Made by a program: the position numbers and the translations under genes. This document shows, piece by piece, positions 52,838-62,993 of a stretch of DNA of 64,000 bases; the first letter of the stretch is position 1, and every line of letters starts with the position of its first letter. A model generated the notes under the pieces. That model had not been told where the DNA came from. It did no database searches and saw nothing but the letters and a program-made list of their open reading frames with translations. This stretch comes from Gammaproteobacteria bacterium. GTDB taxonomy: Bacteria; Pseudomonadota; Gammaproteobacteria; Pseudomonadales; Azotimanducaceae. The stretch is taken from assembly GCA_026707945.1 (NCBI GenBank), contig JAPOVV010000077.1, forward strand, positions 124,001 through 188,000, given 5' to 3'.

Positions 52838-52858
52838 TGAGATAGTTAGCCCTAAATC

Positions 52859-52895
52859 AAAGCCGCGGACGTCGAAGGACGTTCGCGGCTTTTTC
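52859..52895. terminator. Strong intrinsic terminator, probably bidirectional
   Basis: A 13-bp stem (AGCCGCGGACGTC / GACGTTCGCGGCT, one G-T pair) with GAAG loop, followed by TTTTTC on the plus strand and TTTGATTT on the minus strand. It sits between the convergent S9 peptidase and recX genes and can stop transcripts of both. Confidence 0.9.
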
Positions 52896-52897
52896 GT

Positions 52898-53368
52898 TTA
52901 CGGGCGACTAAAGTCGCCTAGCGCCGAACGCACGACGTGCGATGGAAATCCTCGATTTGATAAGAAATTCCGACGTTTCGTCCATTCACTCAATTGAAGT
53001 GGTGTTTGACCATCGTCGTTCGTCGCGAAACGCTTCCCAAGGACATCGTTGGCTCGTTCGATCCAGAATTCATCGTCGGATGTCACATATCGTTCGATAA
53101 ATTTTCGGTCCACTCCGCGTTTTTGCAGATTTGAACGAATTTTGAGCGGACCGTCGCCTTTACGTATTCGTTCTGCGACGTAGGCTTCTGCGAAGCGTTC
53201 GTCTGATAAATAGTCGAGATCAATTAGATACCCAACTATTGCTTCGATTTTCTCCCGATCAACATTTCGCTTGGCGAGCTTCAACCGCAGCTCATGCACC
53301 GAGTGTTCGCGTGGCGTCAGAATCTGTATTGCACGTTCGAGCTCAGGCGAATTTCGAATGTCGCTCAT
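52898..53368 (-). CDS. recX: Regulatory protein RecX
   Basis: Modulates RecA filament activity. The 156 residues show three tandem three-helix repeats typical of RecX: ILTPREHSVHELRLKLAKR, VGYLIDLDYLSDERFAEAYV and GDGPLKIRSNLQKRGV. It follows recA by 106 bp on the same strand, the usual arrangement, and is probably produced from a recA read-through transcript. Confidence 0.95.
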   Translation of the reverse strand: MSDIRNSPELERAIQILTPREHSVHELRLKLAKRNVDREKIEAIVGYLIDLDYLSDERFAEAYVAERIRKGDGPLKIRSNLQKRGVDRKFIERYVTSDDEFWIERANDVLGKRFATNDDGQTPLQLSEWTKRRNFLSNRGFPSHVVRSALGDFSRP

Positions 53369-53474
53369 CGACTCATCGTGGATTTTTTAAGCTCGACGGA
53401 ATCAGATGCGAGACGCTATGGGTAGCTATACCAACCTATAGGAGACATGTCAGACCAAGAGTTGCTTTATCGGT

Positions 53475-54533
53475 CTACGCTTCCTCTACGTCAACCGCTG
53501 ATTCTTCGTTGGCTGCGCCGTCTACGTCCGCTGACTGTTTTTTCTTAGGCAATAGTCGGTCCCGGATTTCTACTTCAAGCTGATCCCGCAAATCTTCGTG
53601 ATGGTTCAGCCAATCAGACGCGTTTTTACGACCTTGTCCAATGCGTTCCCCGTTGTACGAGAACCACGTTCCTGATTTCTCGATCAAGTCCTCTTGAACG
53701 CCAAGATCCAGTATTTCACCATTCTTGTGGATACCTTCACCGTACAGTATCTCGAATTCGGCTTGACGAAACGGGGGTGCGACCTTGTTCTTTTGAACCT
53801 TGACGCGCGTCTGGTTACCGACGACTTCGTCGCCACGTTTGATTTGGCTGATGCGTCGAATATCAAGACGTACCGACGAGAAGAACTTGAGCGCTTGACC
53901 ACCTGACGTCGTTTCCGGTGAACCAAACATGACACCGATTTTCATTCGAATCTGGTTAATAAAGATCACCAACGTATTGCTCTGCTTGATGTTGCTTGTC
54001 ATCTTTCGCAGAGCTTGACTCATCAGTCGTGCTTGTAAACCAACGTGTGTATCACCCATTTCACCTTCGATTTCGGCCTTCGGAGTTAGCGCGGCAACCG
54101 AGTCAATCACTACAACATCAACCGCGCCTGATCGGACGATGTTGTCACAAATCTCCAATGCCTGTTCGCCCGTGTCCGGTTGCGATACAAGTAAGTCATC
54201 GATATTTACGCCGAGGGTCTCGGCAAATATCGGGTCTAATGCGTGCTCTGCATCAATGAATGCGCACGTACCGCCGCTTTTTTGTGCTTGGGCAATAACG
54301 TGCAAAGTAAGCGATGTTTTGCCCGAAGATTCAGGTCCATAAATCTCGACTACACGACCTCGCGGAAGACCACCGACGCCCAACGCGATATCCAATCCAA
54401 GCGATCCTGTGGGTATAACAGGGATCGCTTCCGTTTCGTGGTCACCCATTCGCATGACCGCGTTCTTACCAAATTGTCGTTCAATTTGCGCTAGTGCCAC
54501 TTTAAGGGCGCGTTCTTTTGCTGACTCTGTCAC
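53475..54533 (-). CDS. recA: Recombinase RecA
   Basis: DNA strand exchange and SOS co-protease. The 352 residues include Walker [37 protein letters not shown], the L1/L2 DNA-binding loops around [15 protein letters not shown] and [15 protein letters not shown], and an acidic C-terminal tail. GTG start at 54533, preceded by AGGAGG. Upstream, TGTAAAGTATATACA (54551-54565) resembles a LexA half-site pair but has one base too many between the half-sites for a standard gammaproteobacterial box. Confidence 0.99.
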   Translation of the reverse strand: MTESAKERALKVALAQIERQFGKNAVMRMGDHETEAIPVIPTGSLGLDIALGVGGLPRGRVVEIYGPESSGKTSLTLHVIAQAQKSGGTCAFIDAEHALDPIFAETLGVNIDDLLVSQPDTGEQALEICDNIVRSGAVDVVVIDSVAALTPKAEIEGEMGDTHVGLQARLMSQALRKMTSNIKQSNTLVIFINQIRMKIGVMFGSPETTSGGQALKFFSSVRLDIRRISQIKRGDEVVGNQTRVKVQKNKVAPPFRQAEFEILYGEGIHKNGEILDLGVQEDLIEKSGTWFSYNGERIGQGRKNASDWLNHHEDLRDQLEVEIRDRLLPKKKQSADVDGAANEESAVDVEEA

Positions 54534-54640
54534 GTCTTCCTCCTGTTAGCTGTAAAGTATATACAAATTATCAGACGTTCTAAAACTAAAATCCTTCAGT
54601 TCAATATGAGGTCATTTCTCGCAGGTTCAACTCCGTAGCC

Positions 54641-57217
54641 GTGCCCGACAACGAAGACACGCCCCTAATGAGGCAATACTGGTCGATCAAGGCACAACAT
54701 CCAGACATTTTGCTGTTCTATCGGATGGGCGATTTCTATGAGTTGTTCTACGAAGACGCTAAGCGCGCTGCGAATCTCCTCGAAATTACCTTAACAGCAC
54801 GCGGGCAGAGTCGTGGCGAACCTATCCCGATGTGCGGCGTTCCCTTTCATTCAGTTGATCGATATCTTCGTACACTAGTCGAAATGGGTGAATCGGTCGC
54901 AATTTGTGAGCAAGTCGGCGATGTCTCTACGAAGCAATTAGTAGAACGTGAGGTCATACGAATTGTTACGCCGGGTACATTAACCGAGGATGCGCATCTT
55001 GCCGAATCGGAAGACAGTGTGTTGCTAGCTATCAATACCCGCGGGTCAAACACGGATGCGTTTGGTATCGCATGGATCAATCTATCGACTAGCGAATTCA
55101 ACGTTTCGGAAGCAACAAACCTTCAATCACTTCAAGCATTGCTCGCCCGGATACAGCCAGCCGAAGTTCTTGTAGCGGAGTCGATTGACATATCGCTTAA
55201 CGCTGCGACAACGACCCATCTGGACCCGCTCAAATTTGAATCCTCCCTGAGCGAGCGTTCTCTCCTGCAGCACTTTCAAACTCAAGATTTATCAGGTTTT
55301 GGGTTATCAGGTAAGCATGCTGTCATAGGTGCCGCAGGTGCCGTTCTGGATTACGCTAAGCAAGCTTGTCGTCAAGATCTTGACTTTTTGTCCAGTATTC
55401 GATGGGATCGTAATGAGAGCCGACTCCAAATTGACGCGCAGAGTCTGCATAACCTAGAGATCACAAGACGTTCGATTGACGGTACGAGACAAGGCACACT
55501 CGTTGATACCATGGATTACACAGACACTCCTATGGGTGCACGGCTACTAAAGGATTGGTTGTGCTCGCCACTCCGTGATGTGAATGAAGTAGATCGTCGT
55601 CAGAGCGTCGTCGCGGCATTGCTTGAACGGCTCGCTATGACTTCCTTGAGCACTGCATTGAAACCGGTAGGTGATATGCATCGAATCGGTTCGCGTCTCG
55701 CATTAGGGCAACCAACGCCTCGCGATTTGGCGCGTCTCGCACTTGGGTTGAAGGCCTTCACGGAAATTAGAGAGCTTGTTTCTGAACTTGAGACTGTAAG
55801 CGAGTTTGAGGCAATTGCATCTATGGACGATCTTCCAGTTTGTCGCGGACTAATCGAATCAGCGATAGTGGATAACCCACCACCAAACACCCGTTTAGGC
55901 GGCATGATTGCAAGCGAGTACAACGAGGAACTCGCAAACGTACGAGCTCTTCGAACGAATGTAGCCGACGTCTTACAAGCCTTTGAAAATGAGCAACGTA
56001 AGAGTACCGGTGTCGCGAATTTAAAGGTCGGGTACAACCGCGTCCATGGTTATTACGTCGAAGTGCCGAAGTCAGCGACGTTCGACATTCCCGACGACTA
56101 TGTTCGGCGCCAAACTTTGAAAAATGCAGAACGCTACATCTCACCGGAACTCCGAGATATAGAAGAGCGCATCCTGAATAGCGAGGAGCAAGAACGCGCG
56201 CTCGAACGTCAGTTATGGGACGAGCTTGTTTCGAACCTGCAAAAAGACGTTGGAGGAATTCGGAAAATTGCAGCTGCGCTCAGCCGACTTGATGTACTCA
56301 ACTCCTTTGCGCAATATGCTCATCGATACCAGTTAGTCCGACCATCGTTTACGGATGTCTCGTCAATCAAAATCGCAATGGGCCGGCACCCGGTATTGGA
56401 CGCAGACCCTGGCGGAACCTTTGTACCTAATTCAATCGAGTTGAGTCCATTGCGACGCATGTTGATCGTGACTGGTCCAAACATGGGTGGAAAATCCACG
56501 TATATGAGACAGGTTGCTCTGCTCGTAATCATGGCATACACGGGTGCCTATATTCCGGCGGAATCAGCGGAACTTGGACCAGTTGATCAGATCTTCACTC
56601 GGATCGGTGCATCCGATGATCTCGCAGGTGGCCGCAGCACCTTCTTCGTTGAAATGAGCGAGACTGCGAACATACTTCACAACGCGACGTCAAACAGCTT
56701 GGTTTTGCTAGATGAAATAGGTCGAGGCACCAGCACATACGACGGACTCGCGCTCGCACTGTCGATCGCCGAAGATTTGCTTGATCGCGTGGGTGCGTTT
56801 ACGCTGTTCGCAACCCATTACTTTGAACTCACGGCACTTGCGAACGAACAGAACGCGGCCAGCAATGTACACATGACAGCCGTTCAACATCGTGGTAATG
56901 TCGCATTCCTTCACACCGTAAAGGATGGCGCGACTTCCCGGAGTTACGGTATCGACGTAGCAAAACTTGCTGGCGTGCTCCCGCACGTGATTAGGAAAGC
57001 GCGAAAACGACTAACTGAACTTGAACGCGCTGCGATGCGACCTGAAGATGACGCACTGGGATTGTTCGCCGAAGAAAACAGCCAAGCGTCAAGACAGGAG
57101 GAGATCGTAGCGCAGCTCTCCGATGTAAATGTCGATGAACTAACACCGCGTGAAGCGCTTGATTTGCTCTACATGCTGGTTGGTCAAGCTAATGACGCTA
57201 AGGCGGAAAACGAATGA
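54641..57217 (+). CDS. mutS: DNA mismatch repair protein MutS
   Basis: Recognises mismatches and short loops. The 858 residues begin (after GTG at 54641) with the mismatch-binding domain containing [11 protein letters not shown] (the Phe-x-Glu wedge), followed by connector, lever and clamp domains. The ATPase has [14 protein letters not shown] and [12 protein letters not shown], and a C-terminal helix-turn-helix dimerisation region follows ([16 protein letters not shown]). Divergent from recA. In close relatives it follows fdxA; here fdxA lies 3 kb downstream. Confidence 0.99.
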   Translation: MPDNEDTPLMRQYWSIKAQHPDILLFYRMGDFYELFYEDAKRAANLLEITLTARGQSRGEPIPMCGVPFHSVDRYLRTLVEMGESVAICEQVGDVSTKQLVEREVIRIVTPGTLTEDAHLAESEDSVLLAINTRGSNTDAFGIAWINLSTSEFNVSEATNLQSLQALLARIQPAEVLVAESIDISLNAATTTHLDPLKFESSLSERSLLQHFQTQDLSGFGLSGKHAVIGAAGAVLDYAKQACRQDLDFLSSIRWDRNESRLQIDAQSLHNLEITRRSIDGTRQGTLVDTMDYTDTPMGARLLKDWLCSPLRDVNEVDRRQSVVAALLERLAMTSLSTALKPVGDMHRIGSRLALGQPTPRDLARLALGLKAFTEIRELVSELETVSEFEAIASMDDLPVCRGLIESAIVDNPPPNTRLGGMIASEYNEELANVRALRTNVADVLQAFENEQRKSTGVANLKVGYNRVHGYYVEVPKSATFDIPDDYVRRQTLKNAERYISPELRDIEERILNSEEQERALERQLWDELVSNLQKDVGGIRKIAAALSRLDVLNSFAQYAHRYQLVRPSFTDVSSIKIAMGRHPVLDADPGGTFVPNSIELSPLRRMLIVTGPNMGGKSTYMRQVALLVIMAYTGAYIPAESAELGPVDQIFTRIGASDDLAGGRSTFFVEMSETANILHNATSNSLVLLDEIGRGTSTYDGLALALSIAEDLLDRVGAFTLFATHYFELTALANEQNAASNVHMTAVQHRGNVAFLHTVKDGATSRSYGIDVAKLAGVLPHVIRKARKRLTELERAAMRPEDDALGLFAEENSQASRQEEIVAQLSDVNVDELTPREALDLLYMLVGQANDAKAENE

Positions 57218-57242
57218 ACCTGAACAAAGATACGAGTCGAAC

Positions 57243-58487
57243 ATGAGCACAGCCCTATTTGAGAGACGGCAGCAGGTATTCGGTCGAGGCGCACACCTCT
57301 TTTACAAGGAACCTCTCACCATCGTACGAGGCGAAGGCGTTCACCTATTCGATGAGAGCGGTCAGAGATTTGTTGATATGTACAACAACGTACCGTGCAT
57401 TGGACACTGCCATCCACATCTAGTCGAAGCAATCAATACACAAGTAGCGACACTTAACGTGCACAACCGCTATTTGCACGATGGGATTCTTAGTTACGCC
57501 GAACGTCTTGTTGCGACCCACCACGATGGGATCGAGAGCATTGTTATGTCCTGCACCGGAACCGAAGCAAACGAAGTAGCGATGTTGATGGCACGCACCC
57601 TAACCGAGGGCGAAGGTTTTATCTGCACAAACGCTGCATATCACGGTAATTCGGCTGCAGTACGCCAATTGACACGCGCGCGCGACTCAAGACTCATCAG
57701 ATCAATTCCATTTCCTGAGTCGTATCGATGCGATGAGCCAGACAAACAGAAGTATTTTCTTGACCGAGTCGGTGAACAGCTACATGCCTTTAAAGGTGAT
57801 GGCGTCAAACTAGCTGGATTGTTGATTTGCTCATTGTGTGCGAACGAAGGATTGCCCAATATCCCGCATGGATTCATGCGCGACGCCGCTGAGATGGTTC
57901 GAAATGCTGGTGGTGTTGTAATCGCCGATGAAGTACAGGCCGGTCTTGGTCGAAGCGGTAATTGGTGGGGCTACGAAGCGAGTGACTTCGTCCCCGATAT
58001 CGTGACCATGGGTAAACCTCTTGGCGCGGGTGTACCGCTCGCTGCAACAGCGTCCTCTAGAGAGTATGTCGAGAAGTTTCGCCTAGGCAGTGGCTACTTC
58101 AACACGTTTGCGTCTTCGCCGTTACAAGCAGCCGCTGGGAACGCTGTACTGGACGTCTTTGAGTCAGAGCAACTCGTACGGAATTCAGCAGAGGTTGGCG
58201 CCTACCTGGCGGGTCAGCTCGAAACGATCAACCACCGCGTAGATCAAGTAGGCGACACGCGCCATAAAGGTTTGTTCGTCGCTATCGAGTGGGTCGAATC
58301 ACGTGAAACCAAGAAGCCGGATCGCGACGGAGCGGTGCGAATCGTCAATGAACTGAAGGATCGTGGTTTCCTTATCGGTAACGCCGGAGCATTCGGAAAC
58401 GTGCTCAAACTCCGACCGCCGTTAGTGTTCGCGAAAGAGCACGCCGACCAATTCCTCGACGCATACTCAGACGCCGTCAACTTCTAA
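57243..58487 (+). CDS. Class-III PLP enzyme, ethanolamine-phosphate / phosphohydroxylysine phospho-lyase-like
   Basis: A 414-residue fold-type I enzyme. ATG 57243 is used; the frame is open to 57150 but that part lies within mutS. The opening VDMYNNVPCIGHCHPHLVEA and LNVHNRYLHDGILSYAERL match human ETNPPL/PHYKPL (phospho-lyases for phosphoethanolamine and 5-phosphohydroxylysine) better than ordinary aminotransferases. ADEVQAGLGRSG and VTMGKPLGAG carry the PLP aspartate and lysine K258. The next gene is an APH-fold kinase one base away, as expected for a kinase-plus-lyase pathway. Substrate is inferred from this pairing. Confidence 0.88.
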   Translation: MSTALFERRQQVFGRGAHLFYKEPLTIVRGEGVHLFDESGQRFVDMYNNVPCIGHCHPHLVEAINTQVATLNVHNRYLHDGILSYAERLVATHHDGIESIVMSCTGTEANEVAMLMARTLTEGEGFICTNAAYHGNSAAVRQLTRARDSRLIRSIPFPESYRCDEPDKQKYFLDRVGEQLHAFKGDGVKLAGLLICSLCANEGLPNIPHGFMRDAAEMVRNAGGVVIADEVQAGLGRSGNWWGYEASDFVPDIVTMGKPLGAGVPLAATASSREYVEKFRLGSGYFNTFASSPLQAAAGNAVLDVFESEQLVRNSAEVGAYLAGQLETINHRVDQVGDTRHKGLFVAIEWVESRETKKPDRDGAVRIVNELKDRGFLIGNAGAFGNVLKLRPPLVFAKEHADQFLDAYSDAVNF

Positions 58488-58488
58488 A

Positions 58489-59508
58489 GTGCAAATTGAT
58501 TGGCTAGCTTGTGCGCATGAAGCGTTAGGGCACTTCCCAGTTTCGCCTAAACGAGTCAGTCTTGTTTCGCGGGCTGAGAACGTCAGTTTTTATGTCGAAA
58601 GCAAAAAAAACGAACGATTCGTGCTGCGTATACACAGACCGGAATACCACACACTATCGGAGCTAATTTCCGAGCAAGTTTGGACAGAAGCGCTTCTTTC
58701 TGAAGGCATTGATGTGCCTATTGTGGTCAGGACCGCTGACGGAAAGCGATATGCTCAGATTGTTGTAAACGGCGGCGAGAGAAACGCGGGGCTACTTCGA
58801 TGGGTCAACGGAAAATCACTTCGTGAACAGTCGGGCGAATCCCAAAACCCGGAGAAACTCATTCGAGTCTACAAAGATGTAGGAAGCCTTCTCGCGATAT
58901 TGCACGAGCAAGCGTCGATATGGATGCCACCACCTGATTTCGAAAGGCACGCATTCGATGAACACGGACTGATGGGCGAACGACCGTTTTGGGGTCGGTT
59001 TTGGGAAGCAGGCGATCTAACGCGCAAGCAACTCGATCACTTACTTGATATGCGTCATCAGATTTTCGCGCTTCTAACTCAATTACCAAAAGATCCAGAT
59101 GTATATTCACTGATCCATGCGGACTTGCATACGGGTAATCTGATATCGCATGGTGACAGTCTGCACATCATCGACTTCGACGACGCGGGCTTCGGTTGGC
59201 ACACATACGATTTCGCTGTCGCATTGAGTGGCGTCCAAGAAACAAAACTGCGAGAACCGTTGTTGAAGTCACTATTCGAAGGGTATGAAGCGAAGCGTTG
59301 TCTGAAACTTTGGGTGAAAAATCTCGTGCCACTTTTTAGTGTCATTAGGCACCTTGTACACATTGGCTGGATTGACGCTCGCCCCGATCTATCCAAAGAC
59401 CCAGCCTATAAACGTGTACCCTATCGGCAAGCCGCTGAGCTTTTCGATGATACCATCGCGGATGCAAAAAAGATCATCGCGACAATTCCAAGTGCCTCAA
59501 ATCGCTAA
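58489..59508 (+). CDS. APH-fold kinase, hydroxylysine-kinase-like
   Basis: Phosphotransferase of 339 residues with Brenner loop H210-A-D212-L-H-T-G-N217 and metal-binding IDFDDAGFGWHTYDFA about 14 residues later. An N-terminal LVSRAENVSFYVES stretch forms the nucleotide-binding turn. It resembles SrkA/YihE and AGPHD1-type hydroxylysine kinases. GTG start one base after the stop of the phospho-lyase-like gene, so the two are coupled and probably act in sequence: phosphorylate an amino alcohol, then eliminate phosphate and ammonia. Confidence 0.87.
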   Translation: MQIDWLACAHEALGHFPVSPKRVSLVSRAENVSFYVESKKNERFVLRIHRPEYHTLSELISEQVWTEALLSEGIDVPIVVRTADGKRYAQIVVNGGERNAGLLRWVNGKSLREQSGESQNPEKLIRVYKDVGSLLAILHEQASIWMPPPDFERHAFDEHGLMGERPFWGRFWEAGDLTRKQLDHLLDMRHQIFALLTQLPKDPDVYSLIHADLHTGNLISHGDSLHIIDFDDAGFGWHTYDFAVALSGVQETKLREPLLKSLFEGYEAKRCLKLWVKNLVPLFSVIRHLVHIGWIDARPDLSKDPAYKRVPYRQAAELFDDTIADAKKIIATIPSASNR

Positions 59509-59664
59509 ATCTCCGCGCTTAACATGCAAAAAAACTACGATTAATGTCTAAGTACGCTAGTATGAGTACTTGAATCAAAAACAATCGAGCAATGAATATA
59601 CGTTTAAATAGATTTATTGATAGGGAATTGAGCTGGTAAAGGACAGCACAATTCTCAGAATACC

Positions 59665-60123
59665 ATGCTAAGAACACTCAGCTTCAAACGGATTGCGCTC
59701 TTTGCTGCGTTTGCAGCGCTCTGCTTCGCGGTGGTTCAGTTTGTGCAGCCGCAGGAAAACCAAACAAGATCGCTACGATCCGCATCGAAGGTCACACCAA
59801 TCTATGCATTGCTCGCATATCGTCCGAGAGAGACTGCCCATCTCGCAGATCTTGATAACGAATTGATTGTCGCTCAAATCGCGAGCTTTACCGATCAAAC
59901 GAAGGCTCACCTATTCATAGAGTTTCACTCCAGCATACAACTCTATGGGGCACGTCTGTCCGACGGTGAATCCATCCGATACATCGTCTATCTTGGTCTA
60001 TATGAGGATGACGATACGGCACGTTGGGCACATGAGAGTTTTGCAGAAGAAAATCCGAAGTTCTTAACCTCGAATTTCAAGCGTCTAAGACTCGGCGATC
60101 TAAAGCCACACATACTTCGCTAG
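59665..60123 (+). CDS. Small anchored protein with SPOR-like domain
   Basis: A 152-residue protein with a single N-terminal membrane segment (about 8-27: FKRIALFAAFAALCFAVVQF) and a periplasmic body. The segment VAQIASFTDQTKAHLF, followed by IRYIVYLGLYEDDDTARWAHESF, has the beta-alpha-beta rhythm of SPOR peptidoglycan-binding domains (V-QIGSF ... Y-V-LGPF). A role in cell-wall or septum association would follow, but the match is weak. Plus strand, between the kinase and fdxA. Confidence 0.65.
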   Translation: MLRTLSFKRIALFAAFAALCFAVVQFVQPQENQTRSLRSASKVTPIYALLAYRPRETAHLADLDNELIVAQIASFTDQTKAHLFIEFHSSIQLYGARLSDGESIRYIVYLGLYEDDDTARWAHESFAEENPKFLTSNFKRLRLGDLKPHILR

Positions 60124-60313
60124 ATTGATCTGCGGAAATAGAGAACAGGAATGTCTCCATCTTCCAACAGTAGATGGTTTACCGCTTAATTCACTGAAAG
60201 TCACGTCGGTAATGGCTATTCACATCGCCCTAGTCGCATAAACCGCCGCAGCAAAGGCGTATCTCTGTAAAATTCCGCGCCGTCACAAATCGCACGAATC
60301 GATATTTCGAACT

Positions 60314-60637
60314 ATGACTTTCGTTATCGGAGACTCCTGCATCAAGTGCAAGCTCACTGATTGCGTGGAAGTTTGTCCAGTAGATTGTTTTTACGAAGGT
60401 CCGAATATGCTCGTCATTCACCCTGACGAGTGCATTGACTGTGCGCTGTGCGAACCGGAATGCCCTGTTGACGCAATCTTTTCGGAAGATGAGTTACCAC
60501 CCGATCAAGAGGGCTTTCTTGAGCTCAACGCTGAGTTGGCGGAAATCTGGCCAAACATCGCGGAAAAAAAAGACGCATTACCAGACGAAGCTGAGTGGCG
60601 TGACGTCCCAAATAAGTTGCAGTACCTCGAACGCTAA
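60314..60637 (+). CDS. fdxA: 7Fe ferredoxin FdxA
   Basis: Cytoplasmic electron carrier with one [3Fe-4S] and one [4Fe-4S] cluster. The 107 residues start [22 protein letters not shown] and contain the second set [12 protein letters not shown], with the long acidic C-terminal tail ([15 protein letters not shown]) of the Azotobacter FdI/FdxA group. In Pseudomonas this gene lies between rpoS and mutS; here rpoS is not beside it. Confidence 0.97.
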   Translation: MTFVIGDSCIKCKLTDCVEVCPVDCFYEGPNMLVIHPDECIDCALCEPECPVDAIFSEDELPPDQEGFLELNAELAEIWPNIAEKKDALPDEAEWRDVPNKLQYLER

Positions 60638-60813
60638 ACCATTTCACTAAATACGCCTTCCCAAATCGAAGTCCTTCTGATACAGAGTTTCATTCCGATC
60701 CAGTACTATGCCATTCACCAAACGTGAAGCCTAAGAGGCGCGAACTATTGCGTGTCGAGGCGAAGCATCAGTTTCATATATTGGTTTGGCCGCCAAGCTT
60801 CACAAATGCCAAT

Positions 60814-62973
60814 ATGCGTCGAATCTACTTCATTTTTACCTTAATTTGCTCAACCGCTTTTGCACAAATGACGGACATCAAAGACTCAACCAAGCCGCCA
60901 AAAGCCGACCGTCGCGAGCACATTCAGACGATTCACGGGATCGAGATTAACGACCCCTATTCCTGGCTAAAAGACTCCTCCTATCCCCAAATTGATGATC
61001 AGGACATACTCGACTACCTGAAGGCCGAAAACCAGTACTTTGCGACGCACATGGCGCCGCTTCAGGAATTAACTGAGCAACTTTTTCAAGAAATCAAGGG
61101 ACGACAAGTCGAAGACGAGTCATCCGTACCCGTTAAAGACGGACAATACATTTACCAGTCTCGCTATCTCCCCGATAAACAGTATCGGCAGCACGTCCGT
61201 TGGTCGTCGCAAGCGGTGTCCTTGGACGAGAGCGTACAGCTACCTAGTTCGGACGTACAGCTCGTATTGGACGAGAACGTGCTTGCAGAAGGCAACGATT
61301 ACTTCCAACGACGTGGGTTTTCGATTGACCCTACCGATCAATTTCTCGCTTACGGTGTGGACTTCTCAGGGAACGAACGGTTTACATTACGGGTTTTGGA
61401 GATCGCATCTAAAGACCACTTACCACTCGAAATCGAGAATACCACAGGTGAATCGATCTGGAGCAAAGACGGCAAATCCTTGTTCTATGTCGTTAACAAC
61501 GAGAACTGGCGACCGTATCGAGTACTAAAACACACGCTCGGAACCGACACAAAAAAAGATGTCATCGTTTACGAGGAAAAGGATGACGGTTTCTTTGTCG
61601 ACATTGATCGATCGACCTCTCGAAACTTCCTAATTGTGAGTACTGCTTCGAACGTCACGAGTGAAGTCAGAGTGCTATCGCTGGACGCTCCCGATTCAGA
61701 GCTCAAGTTGATTGCACCAAGACGCCATCAGCACGAGTATGACCTGGACCACCACGGAAGTCGATTCGTAATTCGCACAAACGACAGCCATAAGAACTTC
61801 GGACTAGTAGTCGCTCCTGAAGATACACCGACGATCGATCATTGGCAGCCATTGCTCGCACCAACAGATGGTCGATACATTACCGACGTCTTAGCGTTTG
61901 AGTCTCACGTTGTCGTCGCGGCACGGGAGAATGGCTTAGAGACAATTCAAATTCTTGACGCCACAGGTCAGCACAAGTCGATTCCGTTTTCTGAATCGAC
62001 GTACAGTCTTTGGTTCGGTGCAAATCCTGAATCCGACCCGGATTTTCTGCGATTCGAGTACTCGTCGCTCACGACTCCCGAAACGACCTACGATTACGAA
62101 TTCGCATCAGGGAAACTACGCACCCGAAAAATACAGCAAATTCCTAGTGGACATGATTCGACACAGTATGTGACAGAACGCGTACTCGCAACGGCACGTG
62201 ACGGCGTAGAAGTACCAATATCCCTGCTTTATCGAAAAGGCACGCCACGTGACGGCTCCGCACGACTTTATTTATACGGCTATGGGGCTTACGGAGCGAC
62301 GATGGATCCGTATTTTCGTACCACCATACTCTCTATGGTCGATCGCGGTTTCGTATACGCGATTGCACACATTCGCGGAGGTGCTGAGCTAGGATATCAC
62401 TGGTATGAAAGCGGCAAACTTCGTAACCGAACAAATACCTTCAACGATTTCGTCGACGTCGCGCGTTATCTAGTAAAAGAGAACTATTCTGCGAACGGTC
62501 GCATCGCTATCGCTGGCGGAAGCGCGGGTGGATCGCTAATGGGTGCTGCGATTAATCAAGCCCCCGATCTCTGGGGTGCTGTTGCCGCGCACGTCCCATT
62601 CGTCGACATACTCAACACGATGCTTGACGATTCGCTACCGTTAACGCCTATCGAGTGGCCTGAGTGGGGAAACCCTATCGAGAATAAGGAAGATCTCGAA
62701 TACATCCTCTCTTATTCACCCTATGATCAACTCAAAGCTGCCTCCTATCCACCGCTTTTTGTTACCGCAGGACTGAACGACCCTCGCGTGACCTACTGGG
62801 AACCCGCGAAATGGGTCGCGAAAATCCGACACCTCAAGCTGGACGACAATCCTCTCGTTCTAAAAACTGAAATGGGCGCAGGCCACGGCGGTCGATCTGG
62901 TCGTTACGACTCGTTACGCGAGGTTGCCGAGGAGTACGCGTTTATTCTCAATGCAATGGGGTTAGAACGCTAA
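60814..62973 (+). CDS. Oligopeptidase B-like S9A serine peptidase, exported
   Basis: Start at ATG 60814, which begins a short signal peptide (MRRIYFIFTLICSTAFA); upstream codons to 60724 add nothing recognisable. Beta-propeller (about 90-440) plus hydrolase domain. Catalytic S570 in GGSAGGSLMG, D656 in GLNDPRVTYWEP and H691 in GAGHGGRSGR; YGYGAYG and HIRGGAELG are typical of oligopeptidase B, which cleaves after basic residues in short peptides. About 719 residues. The signal peptide makes this a periplasmic form, unlike cytoplasmic E. coli PtrB. It occupies the position where rpoS would be expected. Confidence 0.93.
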   Translation: MRRIYFIFTLICSTAFAQMTDIKDSTKPPKADRREHIQTIHGIEINDPYSWLKDSSYPQIDDQDILDYLKAENQYFATHMAPLQELTEQLFQEIKGRQVEDESSVPVKDGQYIYQSRYLPDKQYRQHVRWSSQAVSLDESVQLPSSDVQLVLDENVLAEGNDYFQRRGFSIDPTDQFLAYGVDFSGNERFTLRVLEIASKDHLPLEIENTTGESIWSKDGKSLFYVVNNENWRPYRVLKHTLGTDTKKDVIVYEEKDDGFFVDIDRSTSRNFLIVSTASNVTSEVRVLSLDAPDSELKLIAPRRHQHEYDLDHHGSRFVIRTNDSHKNFGLVVAPEDTPTIDHWQPLLAPTDGRYITDVLAFESHVVVAARENGLETIQILDATGQHKSIPFSESTYSLWFGANPESDPDFLRFEYSSLTTPETTYDYEFASGKLRTRKIQQIPSGHDSTQYVTERVLATARDGVEVPISLLYRKGTPRDGSARLYLYGYGAYGATMDPYFRTTILSMVDRGFVYAIAHIRGGAELGYHWYESGKLRNRTNTFNDFVDVARYLVKENYSANGRIAIAGGSAGGSLMGAAINQAPDLWGAVAAHVPFVDILNTMLDDSLPLTPIEWPEWGNPIENKEDLEYILSYSPYDQLKAASYPPLFVTAGLNDPRVTYWEPAKWVAKIRHLKLDDNPLVLKTEMGAGHGGRSGRYDSLREVAEEYAFILNAMGLER

Positions 62974-62993
62974 GGAGCGCTAACGCAGACCTT

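Noticed and set aside
53434-53452. Fourth copy of the IS481-type end between recA and recX
   Set aside because: Only GGAGACATG is shared; the rest (TCAGACC) does not match, so this is probably chance.
54551-54565. LexA (SOS) box upstream of recA
   Set aside because: TGTAAAGTATATACA has nine bases between TGT and ACA where the gammaproteobacterial box has eight, so it does not fit the standard consensus; it could still be a degenerate site.
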